Positions 34,665 to 44,709 of a DNA stretch of 64,000 bases are shown here, piece by piece (within the stretch, counting starts at the first letter, position 1; each line of letters begins with the position of its first letter). The translations under genes and the position numbers were made by a program. The stretch covers positions 140,980 through 204,979 of the forward strand of contig NZ_KB893290.1 of NCBI RefSeq assembly GCF_000374065.1, in the 5' to 3' direction. A model generated the notes under the pieces. It had not been told where the DNA came from. It made no database searches and was given only the letters and a program-made list of their open reading frames with translations. The DNA is from Spirosoma luteum DSM 19990 (lineage in GTDB: Bacteria > Bacteroidota > Bacteroidia > Cytophagales > Spirosomataceae).

Positions 34665-35432
34665 TCAGAGTTCGCGTATCTTGATGTTACGAAACCAGAC
34701 CTTATTCCCGTGATCCTGCAGGGCAATATGGCCTTTGTCGTATTTACCAAAGCCTTCCCACCCCTTAAATTTACTCTCCGAAACCATTTTATCCCATTCG
34801 GGGCCACTGGTTGGGTATTCGGCCGTTTTCTTACCGTTCAGGTATTGCTCCGCTTTTCCGTTATTGATTACCAGACGGGCTTTGTTCCACTCACCGGCGG
34901 GTTTGGCAGTGCCCAGGTTAACGGGTTTCTGCAAATCATAGAGCGCACCAGCCGTACGGTTATTATCACGGCCCTGTTTGGCATCCGGGTGCCGCTCATT
35001 GTCCAGCACCTGCATTTCCGGACCGGTCTGGTAAGTTGCTTTGTACTTGGGATCTTCGTGAACGTGGTAAATAACACCGCTGTTGCCTCCTTCGGCAATT
35101 TTCCACTCCATCTCCAGTTCAAAATTACCGTATTCCTTGTCGGTCACCAGATCACCGGCACCGCCCGACGCCAGGTGAATGGCTCCATCATCTACCGTCC
35201 ACTTATCCGATACGGGTTGCCCGGCTTTCAGGTAGGTGTGCCAGCCACTTAATGTTTTACCATCAAACAATGTTTCCCACTTTCCTTTCTTCGATGCCGC
35301 TTCGGGCTGGCTGGATGCCGGAAGGCGGGTTGGGTTAACGAAAGCCTGAGTTGGGGTATCGTTTAGTGTCAGGGCAAGGGCCAGCAGACTGGTTGCCAGC
35401 GTAGTGCCGGCAGAAAAATGCACTTTATCCAT
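34665..35432 (-). CDS. DUF1080 protein (3-keto-disaccharide hydrolase-like), secreted
   Basis: 255 residues with an N-terminal signal (TTLATSLLALALTLNDTPTQA). The DUF1080 jelly-roll pattern is complete: WETLFDGKTLSGWHTY, WTVDDGAIHLASGGAGDLVTDKEYGNFELEMEWKI, GNSGVIYHV, EMQVLDN, EWNKARLVINNGKAEQYLNGKK and GHIALQDHGNKVWFRNIKIREL at the C-terminus. Some family members hydrolyse 3-keto-glycosides; others may only bind glycans. Start at 35432. Confidence 0.9.
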   Translation of the reverse strand: MDKVHFSAGTTLATSLLALALTLNDTPTQAFVNPTRLPASSQPEAASKKGKWETLFDGKTLSGWHTYLKAGQPVSDKWTVDDGAIHLASGGAGDLVTDKEYGNFELEMEWKIAEGGNSGVIYHVHEDPKYKATYQTGPEMQVLDNERHPDAKQGRDNNRTAGALYDLQKPVNLGTAKPAGEWNKARLVINNGKAEQYLNGKKTAEYPTSGPEWDKMVSESKFKGWEGFGKYDKGHIALQDHGNKVWFRNIKIREL

Positions 35433-35597
35433 AGATTGAGAATTGTTAGGATTTTATCGAGGCAATACTACTAAAAAAATCACATATAAAACGTTAACTA
35501 AATATTTCCGATTGTGCCGGATTCAACGCAATTTTCAGGTCTTTAAATCTGTTGGATTAGTGCAACAGCACATTGGCTTTATCTACTCCCTGCAATC

Positions 35598-36737
35598 ATG
35601 GAAACGACAATGCTTGTCCCGGCCGAAAAAGAACGCTATCAAAAACACCTTAATCTGCCCGAAATTGGCCCGGCAGGTCAGTTAAAACTTAAGAACGCCC
35701 GCGTACTGGTTGTTGGTGCGGGGGGGCTGGGATGCCCGGTACTATTGTATCTGACGGCGGCTGGCGTGGGCACCATTGGTATCATTGACCCCGATGTGGT
35801 GGACCTTAGCAACCTGCAGCGGCAGGTACTTTATACGACGGATGAAGTAGGCAAACCAAAGGCGAAAATGGCCGCCAGCCACCTCAACCGCCTGAATCCA
35901 GACCTGTCGTTCGATACCCATACAACTGCGCTCGAAATCAGCAATGCCCGCAGCATCATTGATTCGTACGACATTGTGGTCGACTGCACGGATAATTTCA
36001 AGGTGCGCTACCTGGTCAACGATGTGTGCGTTACGTTGGGTAAGCCGTTCGTTTACGGGGCCATTCATCGGTTCGAAGGGCAGGTAGCCGTCTTCAATGC
36101 CGACCTCGGAACGGGCAAACGGGGACCAACCTACCGGTGTCTTTTTCCGGAATACCCCAACGATATTGAAATTCCGAACTGCAACGATACGGGCGTGCTG
36201 GGCGTGTTGCCCGGCGTAATTGGGACCTACCAGGCCAGCGAAGTAATCAAACTCATCACGGGCATTGGCCAGCCACTAACGGAGCACCTGCTGATGGTAG
36301 ACCTGCTGGCCGTTAGTCAGCAGAAAATCAAAACAAAACGCCGGGCTGATGCCGATGAACTGGCCCGGCAGGGGCTGGCACCGGCAATACCTCAACCCAG
36401 TTCGGGCAATGCCGGACCGCAGAAAATAACGGCCCAGGAACTGGCCGACCGGCTGGCAGTGGGCGAAAATATCTTTTTGCTGGACGTACGTGAGCGGCCC
36501 GAATACGACCTTTGCCACCTGGAAGGGGCCGTTCTGATTCCCATCGGCATGATCCCCAATAACCGGAAGCGAATCCCCACGGACCGGCCCGTAGTGGTGT
36601 ACTGTCACCACGGCATTCGCTCGGCCAATGTTATCCAATACCTCTACACACAGGATGGCCTGACCAACCTTTATAACCTGGACGGCGGCATCAACGCCTG
36701 GGCACTGGCGGTAGAACCGGAGATGGAGGTGTATTAG
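35598..36737 (+). CDS. moeB: MoeB/ThiF-type adenylyltransferase with C-terminal rhodanese domain
   Basis: 379 residues. The E1-like domain (about 12-260) has RYQKHLNLPEIGPAGQLKLKNARVLVVGAGGLGCPV, Arg/Asp pockets LSNLQRQVLYTTDEVGKPKA, DCTDNFKVRY and NCNDTGVLGVLPGVIG. The rhodanese domain (about 280-375) has ENIFLLDVRERPEYDLCHLEGAVLIPIGMIP and the active cysteine in VVYCHHGIRS. The protein should adenylate and sulfurate the C-terminal Gly-Gly of MoaD or ThiS. No moaD/thiS is adjacent; moaA lies 19 kb away. A molybdopterin role is likely but thiamine or cysteine sulfur transfer is possible. Confidence 0.9.
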   Translation: METTMLVPAEKERYQKHLNLPEIGPAGQLKLKNARVLVVGAGGLGCPVLLYLTAAGVGTIGIIDPDVVDLSNLQRQVLYTTDEVGKPKAKMAASHLNRLNPDLSFDTHTTALEISNARSIIDSYDIVVDCTDNFKVRYLVNDVCVTLGKPFVYGAIHRFEGQVAVFNADLGTGKRGPTYRCLFPEYPNDIEIPNCNDTGVLGVLPGVIGTYQASEVIKLITGIGQPLTEHLLMVDLLAVSQQKIKTKRRADADELARQGLAPAIPQPSSGNAGPQKITAQELADRLAVGENIFLLDVRERPEYDLCHLEGAVLIPIGMIPNNRKRIPTDRPVVVYCHHGIRSANVIQYLYTQDGLTNLYNLDGGINAWALAVEPEMEVY

Positions 36738-36745
36738 ACGGTATT

Positions 36746-36838
36746 CTGTTTACGGTATGAAGTTTACGGTTGGCTGACGCGTAGAAAAAAGCAACCATGA
36801 TGCGTCAGCCAACCGAATACCGTAAACTGTAAACCTGT
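36746..36838. repeat. Composite inverted repeat between convergent genes
   Basis: Inner perfect arms CGGTTGGCTGACGC (36767-36780) and GCGTCAGCCAACCG (36802-36815) are extended outward by GTTTACGGTAT and ATACCGTAAAC. It fills the gap between moeB and the efflux adaptor gene. The TTTACGGTT words recur in inverted repeats at 46811 and 53834. Confidence 0.8.
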
Positions 36839-38086
36839 TTACTCCTCCTCGCTGTTATTCAACTTAGCGAGTAAGCTGTAGGCTCCCTTTATCACAATGG
36901 GGGTTTTGACGGGGTCGATATGAGCGGGTATCGTAACGGCAACGTAGCCTTTCTCCCGCACACTGGTTTTCACATCGACCTGCCGAAACTGGTAAACAGC
37001 CGCCTTGCCACCCGTCGCTTCGCGTTTTTCCAATACGTAGATGTATGATTTGCCGCCATAGTCTACCACAGCCTCTTCGGGCAGTGTGGGTAGCGGCTGC
37101 GTTTTTACCGCTATCTCTGCGGCTATATAGCCTCCCGGAATGAAATCATCGGAGTACCCCTGGGGATGCACCAGCACCGGAATGGTCCGATCGGCATCGA
37201 TTGACTTGCCAATCAGAAAAATATCCCCCCGGTGCGCGTACCGGCTGGTACTGGTATCCGCCCCTACGTTGAACCGCACCAGTTGCCCGGTATGGATCCG
37301 GCTGATATCTTTCTCAAAAATGCTCAGCTTGGCGTGCATATGGCTGATGTCACTGATTTGCACCAGCACATCGGAAGGATTCACGTACCGTCCGTTATTG
37401 ACCGGCACATCCGTCACAAAACCCGAAACCGGTGCAGGTATCGCGATGGTGCGGGTGAGCCGTTCGGGGGTAAGCGTGGCCGGGTTGATACGAATAATGG
37501 CCAGTCGCTGGGCCATGCCCGCCAGTTGCGCCTGTAAACTCTGGCGGTTGGACCGAACCTGCTGGAACACCTTCAAGGCGTTGACATTATCACGACTCAG
37601 TTCCTGCTGACGGTCAAATTCCAGGTTGGCGTACTCCAGTTTGGCTTTGGTGTCCAGGTAATCCTGCTGAAGCTGAATGTACTCGGGATTTTCGAGAATA
37701 ACCAGGGTTTGCCCTTTACGGATAGCCATGCCCGGCTCCAGGTTGATCCGGCGGATGTACCCCCCAAATGGCACCGAAACGGACATTAAATTCTGAGCCG
37801 GCACGTCGAATACACCCGTCGCTTTAAACGTCGTTTGCATAGACCGCTCGCCGGGCTGACCCAGTTTGATGTCGGCCACCTCATATTGGGCCTGCGTCAG
37901 TGTAACCCGCACGGGGCCATCATCCGCTTTTTCGGTCGAATCGGTCGGGGCAACTGCCTGACTTTGATTAGCCGACTGATCGTCGCCCTTTTCGTCGGAC
38001 TGACAAGCCGAAAAACCGATGAGTACGCCAATGACGAGTTGTATGGTCAGTTGCCGGACGGACATGGTTGTAAGAAATTGATTCAT
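36839..38086 (-). CDS. RND efflux periplasmic adaptor, CusB/CzcB type
   Basis: 415 residues. Lipobox in VIGVLIGFSACQSDE (Cys about 29). The membrane fusion protein layout is complete: PFGGYIRRINLEPGMAIRKGQTLVILENPEYIQLQQDYLDTKAKLEYA (lipoyl half and hairpin), TIAIPAPVSGFVTDVPVNNGRYVNPSDVLVQISD (second lipoyl half), then beta-barrel and membrane-proximal parts. It links the inner-membrane pump to the TolC part of its neighbour, whose stop is 24 bases upstream. Heavy-metal efflux is inferred from the pump family. Confidence 0.9.
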   Translation of the reverse strand: MNQFLTTMSVRQLTIQLVIGVLIGFSACQSDEKGDDQSANQSQAVAPTDSTEKADDGPVRVTLTQAQYEVADIKLGQPGERSMQTTFKATGVFDVPAQNLMSVSVPFGGYIRRINLEPGMAIRKGQTLVILENPEYIQLQQDYLDTKAKLEYANLEFDRQQELSRDNVNALKVFQQVRSNRQSLQAQLAGMAQRLAIIRINPATLTPERLTRTIAIPAPVSGFVTDVPVNNGRYVNPSDVLVQISDISHMHAKLSIFEKDISRIHTGQLVRFNVGADTSTSRYAHRGDIFLIGKSIDADRTIPVLVHPQGYSDDFIPGGYIAAEIAVKTQPLPTLPEEAVVDYGGKSYIYVLEKREATGGKAAVYQFRQVDVKTSVREKGYVAVTIPAHIDPVKTPIVIKGAYSLLAKLNNSEEE

Positions 38087-38110
38087 GGCTGTTATGAGCA
38101 GGAAAGTACG

Positions 38111-41100
38111 TTAGGGATTACCGGCCAGATAGTTGATATATAGCACCGACTGGTCGTACTGGTGGAGGAGTTCGAGGTAGTTGAGCCGGATGGTCAGTGC
38201 CTGTTGCAGAGCCAGCGAAAATTCCACGTAGCCAATATCGCCCCCACCGAAGGCCCGGCGGGCCTGGGTCTGGATAAGATTCGCCTGCGGCAGGCCGTTT
38301 TGTTCGTAGTATGCCAGCGCATCGCGGTACAGATTGTATTGTTTTACGGCCTGACTTGCCTGCTGGCTAAGGGCGAACTGCTGCGTTTGCAACTGGGTCT
38401 GGGCTATTTGCTCGCCCACCCGCGCAGCTTCAACCCGCGCCCGTCCGCCCCCTCTGACCAACGGCAGCGTTACGCCAACCTGTCCCCCGTTGAACCGGTA
38501 TCCAGGACCAAAGTCCAGTTCCTGTCCGCCAATTAGCTGACTGCCAACCAGCGTTTGCGAAAAGAATCCCACGATAAAGTCGGGCTTGAGCCGGGCCTGA
38601 TCCACCAGTCGGGTTTGTTGGGCTACCCTGATTTGCTGCTCCAACTGACGGATGAGGGGGTTCTGTGCACTCAGCAAACTGTCTGTCGGCAATAAAAGCG
38701 GCAGTTTGGGCAATGGCTGCTCCGGTATCGTTATCGGGTCGGTGCGGTAGAGCAACGTTTGGAGCCGAGTTTCGGTTGCCGTTTGGGTAGCTTCGTTCTG
38801 GGCCAGCCTGACCCGCTGATCAGCTAACTGGCTTTCGGCCGTGGCCTTTTCCAGATTGCCCGTTTCGCCCACCCGAAAGCGCAGGGTGGCGGCTTTCACA
38901 AACTCGGTGAGTACGGTGTCCTGCTGCAAATACAGCCGGGTTTTCTGCGCCAGATAAATCAGTTCGTAATAGGTCGATTTAACCTGGTACTTCACCTCGT
39001 TTTGCGTCACCAGGGCAGCCGCCTGCCGCCCGGCCACGGTTTGGTCATTGAGGTCGGCCAGTCGGCGCATCAGCGTCGGGTTCGGTATGGTGTGGGTCAC
39101 GGTCAGGTTATTGTCGAAACGACGCGTGTTGTATTGACCCAACACCAGGTTGGCCGTTAGCCGACCGGGATCATAAGCCGTCCGGCGGAGCGCTTCCTGC
39201 TGACTGACGCTTAAACCGGAAAGCTGAACCTGGGCATTTTGCGTGGCAGCCTGCTGGATAGCCTGGTCCAGTGTGAGCGTCTGCATCTGAGGTACCTGCG
39301 CCCAACTGCCCGCTGAAACCAGCAGCAGGGTCACAATCGTTGCCACCGGGGCCGTTCTGGGCTTGTCTTTTCTGGTCTGTTTCGCTTCCCGCTCAACGGC
39401 CCTCTTCTCGGATAGTGAGTAGAGAATGGGCAGGATAATCAACGTGAGCAGGGTAGCGGTAAGTAATCCCCCAATCACAACCGTTGCCAGGGGTTTCTGC
39501 ACTTCGGCCCCGGCAGAATTGGAAAGAGCCATCGGAATAAACCCAAAGGAAGCCACCAAGGCAGTCATCACCACCGGCCGAAGGCGGATTTCGGCCCCCT
39601 TCCGGATAATCTCGACCATGTCTGTCAGGCCCTCCTCGTGCCGCAGGCGGTTAAATTCGGCAATCAGCACGATGCCATTCAGTACAGACACGCCGAACAG
39701 GGCAATGAACCCAACCCCCGCCGATATGCTGAACGGCATTCCCCGGAGCAACAGCGCAAATACCCCGCCAATGGCCGCCATGGGAATAGCCATAAAAATA
39801 AGCAGCGATTGCCGAACCGAGTTAAAGGTAAAAAACAACAGGATGAAGATGAGGAACAACGCAATGGGCACCGCGATACCGAGCCGCTTTTTAGCATCGA
39901 CCAGCTTCTCGAACTGCCCCCCGTAGGTTACGTAGTAGCCCGGCGGAAATTTTATCTGCTGTTTTACTTTCTGCTGTAATTCGGCCACGATACTTTCCAC
40001 ATCGCGCCCGCGTACGTTGAAGCCGAGCGTAACCCGCCGGTGGGTGTTGTCGCGCTGGATCTGGTTGGGCGTTTGCTCCATGCTTACTTTTGCTACCTGC
40101 GAAAGCGGAACCTGTTGCCCCCCCGCTCCCATCGTGCCGGGCACCGTAATGTACAGATTCCGGACATCGTCGATACTCTGCCGTTTTTCGGAAGCCAGCC
40201 GAACTACCAGGTCAAATCGCTTCTCGCCTTCAAAAACCAACCCCGCCGACTGCCCGGCAAAGGCCGTGTTGATGGTGCGGTTCACATCGTCGACGTTCAG
40301 GCCGTAGCGGGCCATCAGGTTCCGGTCCAGTTTGATCAGTATCTGCGACGTTCCCGATATCTGCTCCACGTACAGATCGTTGGCCCCGCCAACACCCCGG
40401 ATTATGCCCCCTACCTGATTGGCAAGTTTTTCCAGTTTGTTCAGGTCTTCCCCGTAAATTTTCAGGGCTACATCCTGGCGTGCACCGGTCATCAGTTCGT
40501 TGAAACGCATTTGAACCGGCTGCTGAAACCCGAAGGTTACTCCCGGAATGACGGACAGAGCCTCTCCCATTTTATCGGCCAGTTCGTCGCGGGTGGTGGC
40601 CGAGGTCCAGGTACTTTTTGGCTTGAGAATCACCATCAAATCGGAAGCTTCAATGGCCATCGGATCGGTGGGAATTTCGCCGGAACCAATCTTGGCTACT
40701 ACCTGCTCCACCTCCGGGAATTGCTTCAGCAGAATCCGTTCTGCTTTCAACGTAGCATCGACGGTTTCAGACAGTGAACTACCAACCAGCGTACGGGTAT
40801 CGACGGCGAAATCGCCCTCGTCGAGTTGCGGGATAAACTCCCCTCCCATGCGCGAGAACAGCACCCCGGCCAGTACCAGCAGGCCCAAAGCCACCCCCAG
40901 GATGGGGAGCCGATGCCGCAAAGACCAGAGTAGAACGGGTTCATACGCCCGCTGAATCCACCCAATCAGTTTATGCGAGAACGTCTCTTTATGTTCTATT
41001 TTTTTACTCAGCAGCACGGCTGACATCATCGGCACGTAGGTCAGCGACAAAATAAACGCACCCAGGATAGCGAAAGCCACCGTCAGGGCCATGGGCCGGA

Positions 41101-42538
41101 ACATTTTCCCTTCCACCCCCGCCAGCGCCAGAATAGGCAGGTACACAATCAGGATGATAATCTCGCCGAAAGCCGCCGACGACCGAATGCGGCTGGCGGC
41201 TCCGAACACCTCCTCATCCATCTGCTCCTGCGTGAGCGTCCGGTCTTTATTTCGCAACAGGATATGGTGCAGGGTGGCCTCTACAATAATAACGGCCCCA
41301 TCCACAATAAGGCCAAAGTCGATGGCACCCAGGCTCATCAGGTTGCCCGATACGCCGAAGAGATTCATCATGGAAATAGCAAACAGCAGGGCCAGCGGAA
41401 TAACCGAAGCCACTACCACGCCCGCCCGCCAGTTGCCCAGCAGGAGTATCAACACGAAAATGACGATGAGTGCCCCCTCCATCAGGTTCTTTTCCACGGT
41501 GCCAATGGCACTGTTTACCATTTTGGTGCGGTCCAGAAACGGGATGATCTGTACACCTTCGGGCAGGGTTTGCCGAATTTCAGCAATTTTCGCTTTTACG
41601 TCCTTGATAACCTGCGAGGAATTCCCCCCCTTGATCATCATGACGACTGCACCCACGGTTTCACCCTCTCCGTTTCGGGTTACGGCCCCGTAGCGCACGG
41701 CGGCTCCGATGCGTACCTGCGCCACATCGCGTACTCGGATGGGTATACCCGAACTACTGGTCTTATTCTGCCCGTTCAGCCGGATAACGATGTTGGCAAT
41801 ATCCTCCGCTGAACCGATAAGCCCCTCCGAGCGGATAAAATAGGCATTGGGTTTCTGGTCGATGTAGGCGCCACCCGTGTTCTGGTTGTTTTGCTGGAGG
41901 GCCGCAAATAGATCGCTGATGGTAATACCCGCACTCCGGATCCGGTCGGGGTCAACCGCTATTTCGTACTGCTTGAGCAGGCCACCGAAGCTGCTAACAT
42001 CGGCCACACCGGTCGTGCCGAGCAACCCACGCCGGATAATCCAGTCCTGAATACTGCGCAGGTCGGTAAGCGTATAGCGATCTTCGTACCCTTTTTTTGG
42101 AACGACGGTATACTGGAAAATTTCGCCCAGGCCCGTGGTTACGGGTGCCATTGTGGGCGTACCTACCCCCGGCGGAATCTGACTACTTATGGTTTGCAGC
42201 CGTTCCGAAATTTGCTGTCGTGCCCAGTACACATCGGTGGCATCCGCAAACACAACCGTTACGATAGACAGGCCGAAACGGGAGAACGAGCGGACTTCGA
42301 GTAAGCCGGGTATGTTGGAAAGGCCCACCTCAACGGGAAACGTGACGAGCCGTTCGATGTCCTGGGCTGCCAATGACGGGCTGCTGGTAATAACCTGCAC
42401 CTGATTATTGGTAATGTCGGGAACCGCATCAATCGGCAGTTGCGTGGCCGACCAGATGCCCCACCCGACCAATGCCAGCGTCAGGAAACCAATAATCAGT
42501 TTATTATGGATGGAAAAGTGAATGATGGCGTTCAGCAT
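38111..42538 (-). CDS. CusA/CzcA-type heavy-metal RND pump fused to a TolC-like outer-membrane channel
   Basis: 1475 residues in one frame. Residues 1 to about 1045 are a heavy-metal RND pump: LPIDAVPDITNNQVQVIT, GAIDFGLIVDGAVIIVEA (proton-relay acidic helix), AGVEGKMFRPMALTVAFA and the second-half SVLNGIVLIAEFNRLRHEEG. After a linker and a signal-like hydrophobic stretch, about 1085-1475 is an outer-membrane efflux protein (QTLTLDQAIQQAATQNAQVQLS, ADLNDQTVAGRQAAAL, helical hairpins). Such fusions are known in Bacteroidota. Together with the adaptor it forms a whole trans-envelope pump, probably for Cu/Ag or Co/Zn/Cd. Confidence 0.93.
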   Translation of the reverse strand: MLNAIIHFSIHNKLIIGFLTLALVGWGIWSATQLPIDAVPDITNNQVQVITSSPSLAAQDIERLVTFPVEVGLSNIPGLLEVRSFSRFGLSIVTVVFADATDVYWARQQISERLQTISSQIPPGVGTPTMAPVTTGLGEIFQYTVVPKKGYEDRYTLTDLRSIQDWIIRRGLLGTTGVADVSSFGGLLKQYEIAVDPDRIRSAGITISDLFAALQQNNQNTGGAYIDQKPNAYFIRSEGLIGSAEDIANIVIRLNGQNKTSSSGIPIRVRDVAQVRIGAAVRYGAVTRNGEGETVGAVVMMIKGGNSSQVIKDVKAKIAEIRQTLPEGVQIIPFLDRTKMVNSAIGTVEKNLMEGALIVIFVLILLLGNWRAGVVVASVIPLALLFAISMMNLFGVSGNLMSLGAIDFGLIVDGAVIIVEATLHHILLRNKDRTLTQEQMDEEVFGAASRIRSSAAFGEIIILIVYLPILALAGVEGKMFRPMALTVAFAILGAFILSLTYVPMMSAVLLSKKIEHKETFSHKLIGWIQRAYEPVLLWSLRHRLPILGVALGLLVLAGVLFSRMGGEFIPQLDEGDFAVDTRTLVGSSLSETVDATLKAERILLKQFPEVEQVVAKIGSGEIPTDPMAIEASDLMVILKPKSTWTSATTRDELADKMGEALSVIPGVTFGFQQPVQMRFNELMTGARQDVALKIYGEDLNKLEKLANQVGGIIRGVGGANDLYVEQISGTSQILIKLDRNLMARYGLNVDDVNRTINTAFAGQSAGLVFEGEKRFDLVVRLASEKRQSIDDVRNLYITVPGTMGAGGQQVPLSQVAKVSMEQTPNQIQRDNTHRRVTLGFNVRGRDVESIVAELQQKVKQQIKFPPGYYVTYGGQFEKLVDAKKRLGIAVPIALFLIFILLFFTFNSVRQSLLIFMAIPMAAIGGVFALLLRGMPFSISAGVGFIALFGVSVLNGIVLIAEFNRLRHEEGLTDMVEIIRKGAEIRLRPVVMTALVASFGFIPMALSNSAGAEVQKPLATVVIGGLLTATLLTLIILPILYSLSEKRAVEREAKQTRKDKPRTAPVATIVTLLLVSAGSWAQVPQMQTLTLDQAIQQAATQNAQVQLSGLSVSQQEALRRTAYDPGRLTANLVLGQYNTRRFDNNLTVTHTIPNPTLMRRLADLNDQTVAGRQAAALVTQNEVKYQVKSTYYELIYLAQKTRLYLQQDTVLTEFVKAATLRFRVGETGNLEKATAESQLADQRVRLAQNEATQTATETRLQTLLYRTDPITIPEQPLPKLPLLLPTDSLLSAQNPLIRQLEQQIRVAQQTRLVDQARLKPDFIVGFFSQTLVGSQLIGGQELDFGPGYRFNGGQVGVTLPLVRGGGRARVEAARVGEQIAQTQLQTQQFALSQQASQAVKQYNLYRDALAYYEQNGLPQANLIQTQARRAFGGGDIGYVEFSLALQQALTIRLNYLELLHQYDQSVLYINYLAGNP

Positions 42539-42778
42539 GATGGCTTACGACTTTGTTAGCACCCTGTCCGTGCGTTTTTGTTATTCCGGGCCGGGCAGCC
42601 GGTGCCGAACGGGACACCTTAAACCAAACCGTTTGAGCGTCCTCAGCACGGGCCGCCCCACTATATACGGTGGCCGGAACCAGGGCAAAACCTATTTACA
42701 GGGTAATTAATCAGGAAGAAAATAGAAAGATAGTATACACCCGGTGAGGGCGCAGTGCGGCCTTTGGCTACGCAGAAA

Positions 42779-43165
42779 TCAGCGTCGGGGGGGATTAATC
42801 AACGAGGAAATCGCAAGAAACGAATAGAGATTGGTATACCGGAAAAAGGCAACCCGCGAGAGAAACGCAACGGGGGCGGGTAGTGTAATGCCCAGGCGAA
42901 GCATGGTCGGAGCGAAAACAGGCATCGCATGACCAGCCAGCGGCAAATTGTGGTGACTATGGTCGTGGTGTTTCTGATGCTCGGAGTTTTCGCCGTAGTG
43001 CATCACCATAAAATCAACAAATCCCAGACCAGGCTCCGTTTTTGCGTGTTTTTGAAAGTGCTGTATCAATACAACCAGTTTGGTAGACTGTTCCACGCCA
43101 AAGCCGGGCAGCAAACTGCTGCCCATCATCAGGCACGCCAGCAAACAGGCAATCATTGATTTCAT
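42779..43165 (-). CDS. Small His-rich exported protein beside the metal pump
   Basis: 128 residues from the ATG at 43165. It has an N-terminal signal (SMIACLLACLMMGSSLLPGFG) and a central histidine cluster HQKHHDHSHHNLPLAGHAMP that could bind metal ions. A hydrophobic segment follows. It precedes the CusA-TolC and CusB genes on the same strand with a 240-base gap that holds nothing else. Small His-rich proteins at this place in metal-efflux loci probably act as metal buffers or sensors; that is inference. Confidence 0.7.
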   Translation of the reverse strand: MKSMIACLLACLMMGSSLLPGFGVEQSTKLVVLIQHFQKHAKTEPGLGFVDFMVMHYGENSEHQKHHDHSHHNLPLAGHAMPVFAPTMLRLGITLPAPVAFLSRVAFFRYTNLYSFLAISSLINPPRR

Positions 43166-43264
43166 AAGCACTGGTCTTCACGTGCTTAACGTAACGACCT
43201 CCTAAAAGTTTATGTAGGGTAATGAATTAGTACCAATTTAGAATCAGTTTAACAGCACATCCTT

Positions 43265-44626
43265 TTATTTCTCCTCCCGCGCCGAAGCCTTGTACGCGCC
43301 CACTTCGGCCAGTTGTACGGGGCCGTTGGTATTCGTGAAGGATAGCCGTAACCTGGTCGCTTTCACCGCCGGAAACCGCATGAGTCGCTTGTAGCCTACG
43401 GTGGTAAACGTCTGGAGGGGCTGCCAGTCGCTGCCGTTCCAATACTCGACCTTCCCGGCAGCGACCCGCTGGCCCGTGGCGATGTTTTCCTGAATGGCTA
43501 TCCGGTCGACGGTTTGTTCGCCGTTTAACTCCAGCACCAGCGGCTGATTAGCCGCCAGGGTCGTGAACGTAGCCAGTTTCCCGTCGGTCAGTTTAGGTTG
43601 CTTTGCTATCAGGTTATTCTTGAACGTTTCGTCCAGAATGCTGCGAAACGCCTTCAGGCTGGCGATGTCCGGCTCTGAAAATAACCCCTCCCGATTGGGG
43701 GGCACATTGAGCAATAGCAAACTATTACGACCCACCGACTGGTAATACAGGTTTACCAGATTGGCACCCGACCGCACTTTCGCATCTTCGGCGGGGTGAT
43801 AAAACCAGCCGGGCCGGATAGATACATCCGTTTCGGCCGGAATCCACTGCCTACCCGCCGGGTCGCCCCGGTTCAGGTACTTGGAGTCGGCTTTGCCGGG
43901 TGCCAGGCCGGTCGTGTCAATGGTCGACCAGCAGGTTTCGCCCGCGTTGCCCGCTTCGTTCCCTACCCAGCGCACATCCGGTCCGGCATCCGAAAACATA
44001 ACGGCGTTAGGTTGTAATTCGCGCACGATGGCCCAGTACCCGTCGAAATCATACGTCATGTCTTTAGCATTCTCACCCTTGGCTCCATCGAACCAGACCT
44101 CCGAAACCGGGCCGTAATTTGTGAGCAGTTCGCGAAGCTGGCTTTTGTAGTAGTCGTTGTACGACGCCGTGCCGTACCGGGGTTCGTGCCGGTCCCAGGG
44201 CGAGAGATACACGCCGAATTTCAGGCCAAATTCCCGGCAGGCATCGGCTACTTCTTTAACTACATCCCCCTTCCCATTCTTCCAGGGGCTACTTTTCACC
44301 GAGTGGTCGGTCATTTTGGACGGCCACAAACAAAAACCATCGTGGTGTTTAGCCGTGATGATGGCCATCTTGAACCCGGCCTCTTTCAGGGTTTTAATCC
44401 ACTGCCGGGCATCGAGTTTGGTGGGGTTAAAAATGGCCGGACTTTCGGTGCCATCTCCCCACTCCTTATCCGTGTAGGTATTGACCGTGAAGTGCAGAAA
44501 AGCGGTGGTTTCCAGCGGTTGCCAGGCCAGTTGGCGGGGAGAAGGTTTCACCGTGGGCTGCGCCAGTAATGGAGTGGCGACCAGTAGACAGAAAAATAGA
44601 GAATGGACTGCTTTCATGTATTTCAT
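43265..44626 (-). CDS. Alpha-L-fucosidase, GH29, with C-terminal discoidin-like domain
   Basis: 453 residues with a signal peptide (cut near LLAQ). GH29 motifs: TAKHHDGFCLWPS (His94, His95), FGLKFGVYLSPWDRHEP and the nucleophile in SEVWFDGAKGEN (Asp180). RPGWFYHPAEDAKVR follows. The last 110 residues (LVLELNGEQTVDRIAIQENIATGQRVAAGKVEYW) form a discoidin-like sandwich. It would remove terminal alpha-L-fucose from glycans outside the cytoplasm or in the periplasm. Confidence 0.92.
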   Translation of the reverse strand: MKYMKAVHSLFFCLLVATPLLAQPTVKPSPRQLAWQPLETTAFLHFTVNTYTDKEWGDGTESPAIFNPTKLDARQWIKTLKEAGFKMAIITAKHHDGFCLWPSKMTDHSVKSSPWKNGKGDVVKEVADACREFGLKFGVYLSPWDRHEPRYGTASYNDYYKSQLRELLTNYGPVSEVWFDGAKGENAKDMTYDFDGYWAIVRELQPNAVMFSDAGPDVRWVGNEAGNAGETCWSTIDTTGLAPGKADSKYLNRGDPAGRQWIPAETDVSIRPGWFYHPAEDAKVRSGANLVNLYYQSVGRNSLLLLNVPPNREGLFSEPDIASLKAFRSILDETFKNNLIAKQPKLTDGKLATFTTLAANQPLVLELNGEQTVDRIAIQENIATGQRVAAGKVEYWNGSDWQPLQTFTTVGYKRLMRFPAVKATRLRLSFTNTNGPVQLAEVGAYKASAREEK

Positions 44627-44709
44627 AGAACCTTATACTTACTGATGGGGAGAAGCGTATAAAGGGTGAAAATACTATACCCTATTCTCCACTCTTCATT
44701 CTACACTTG

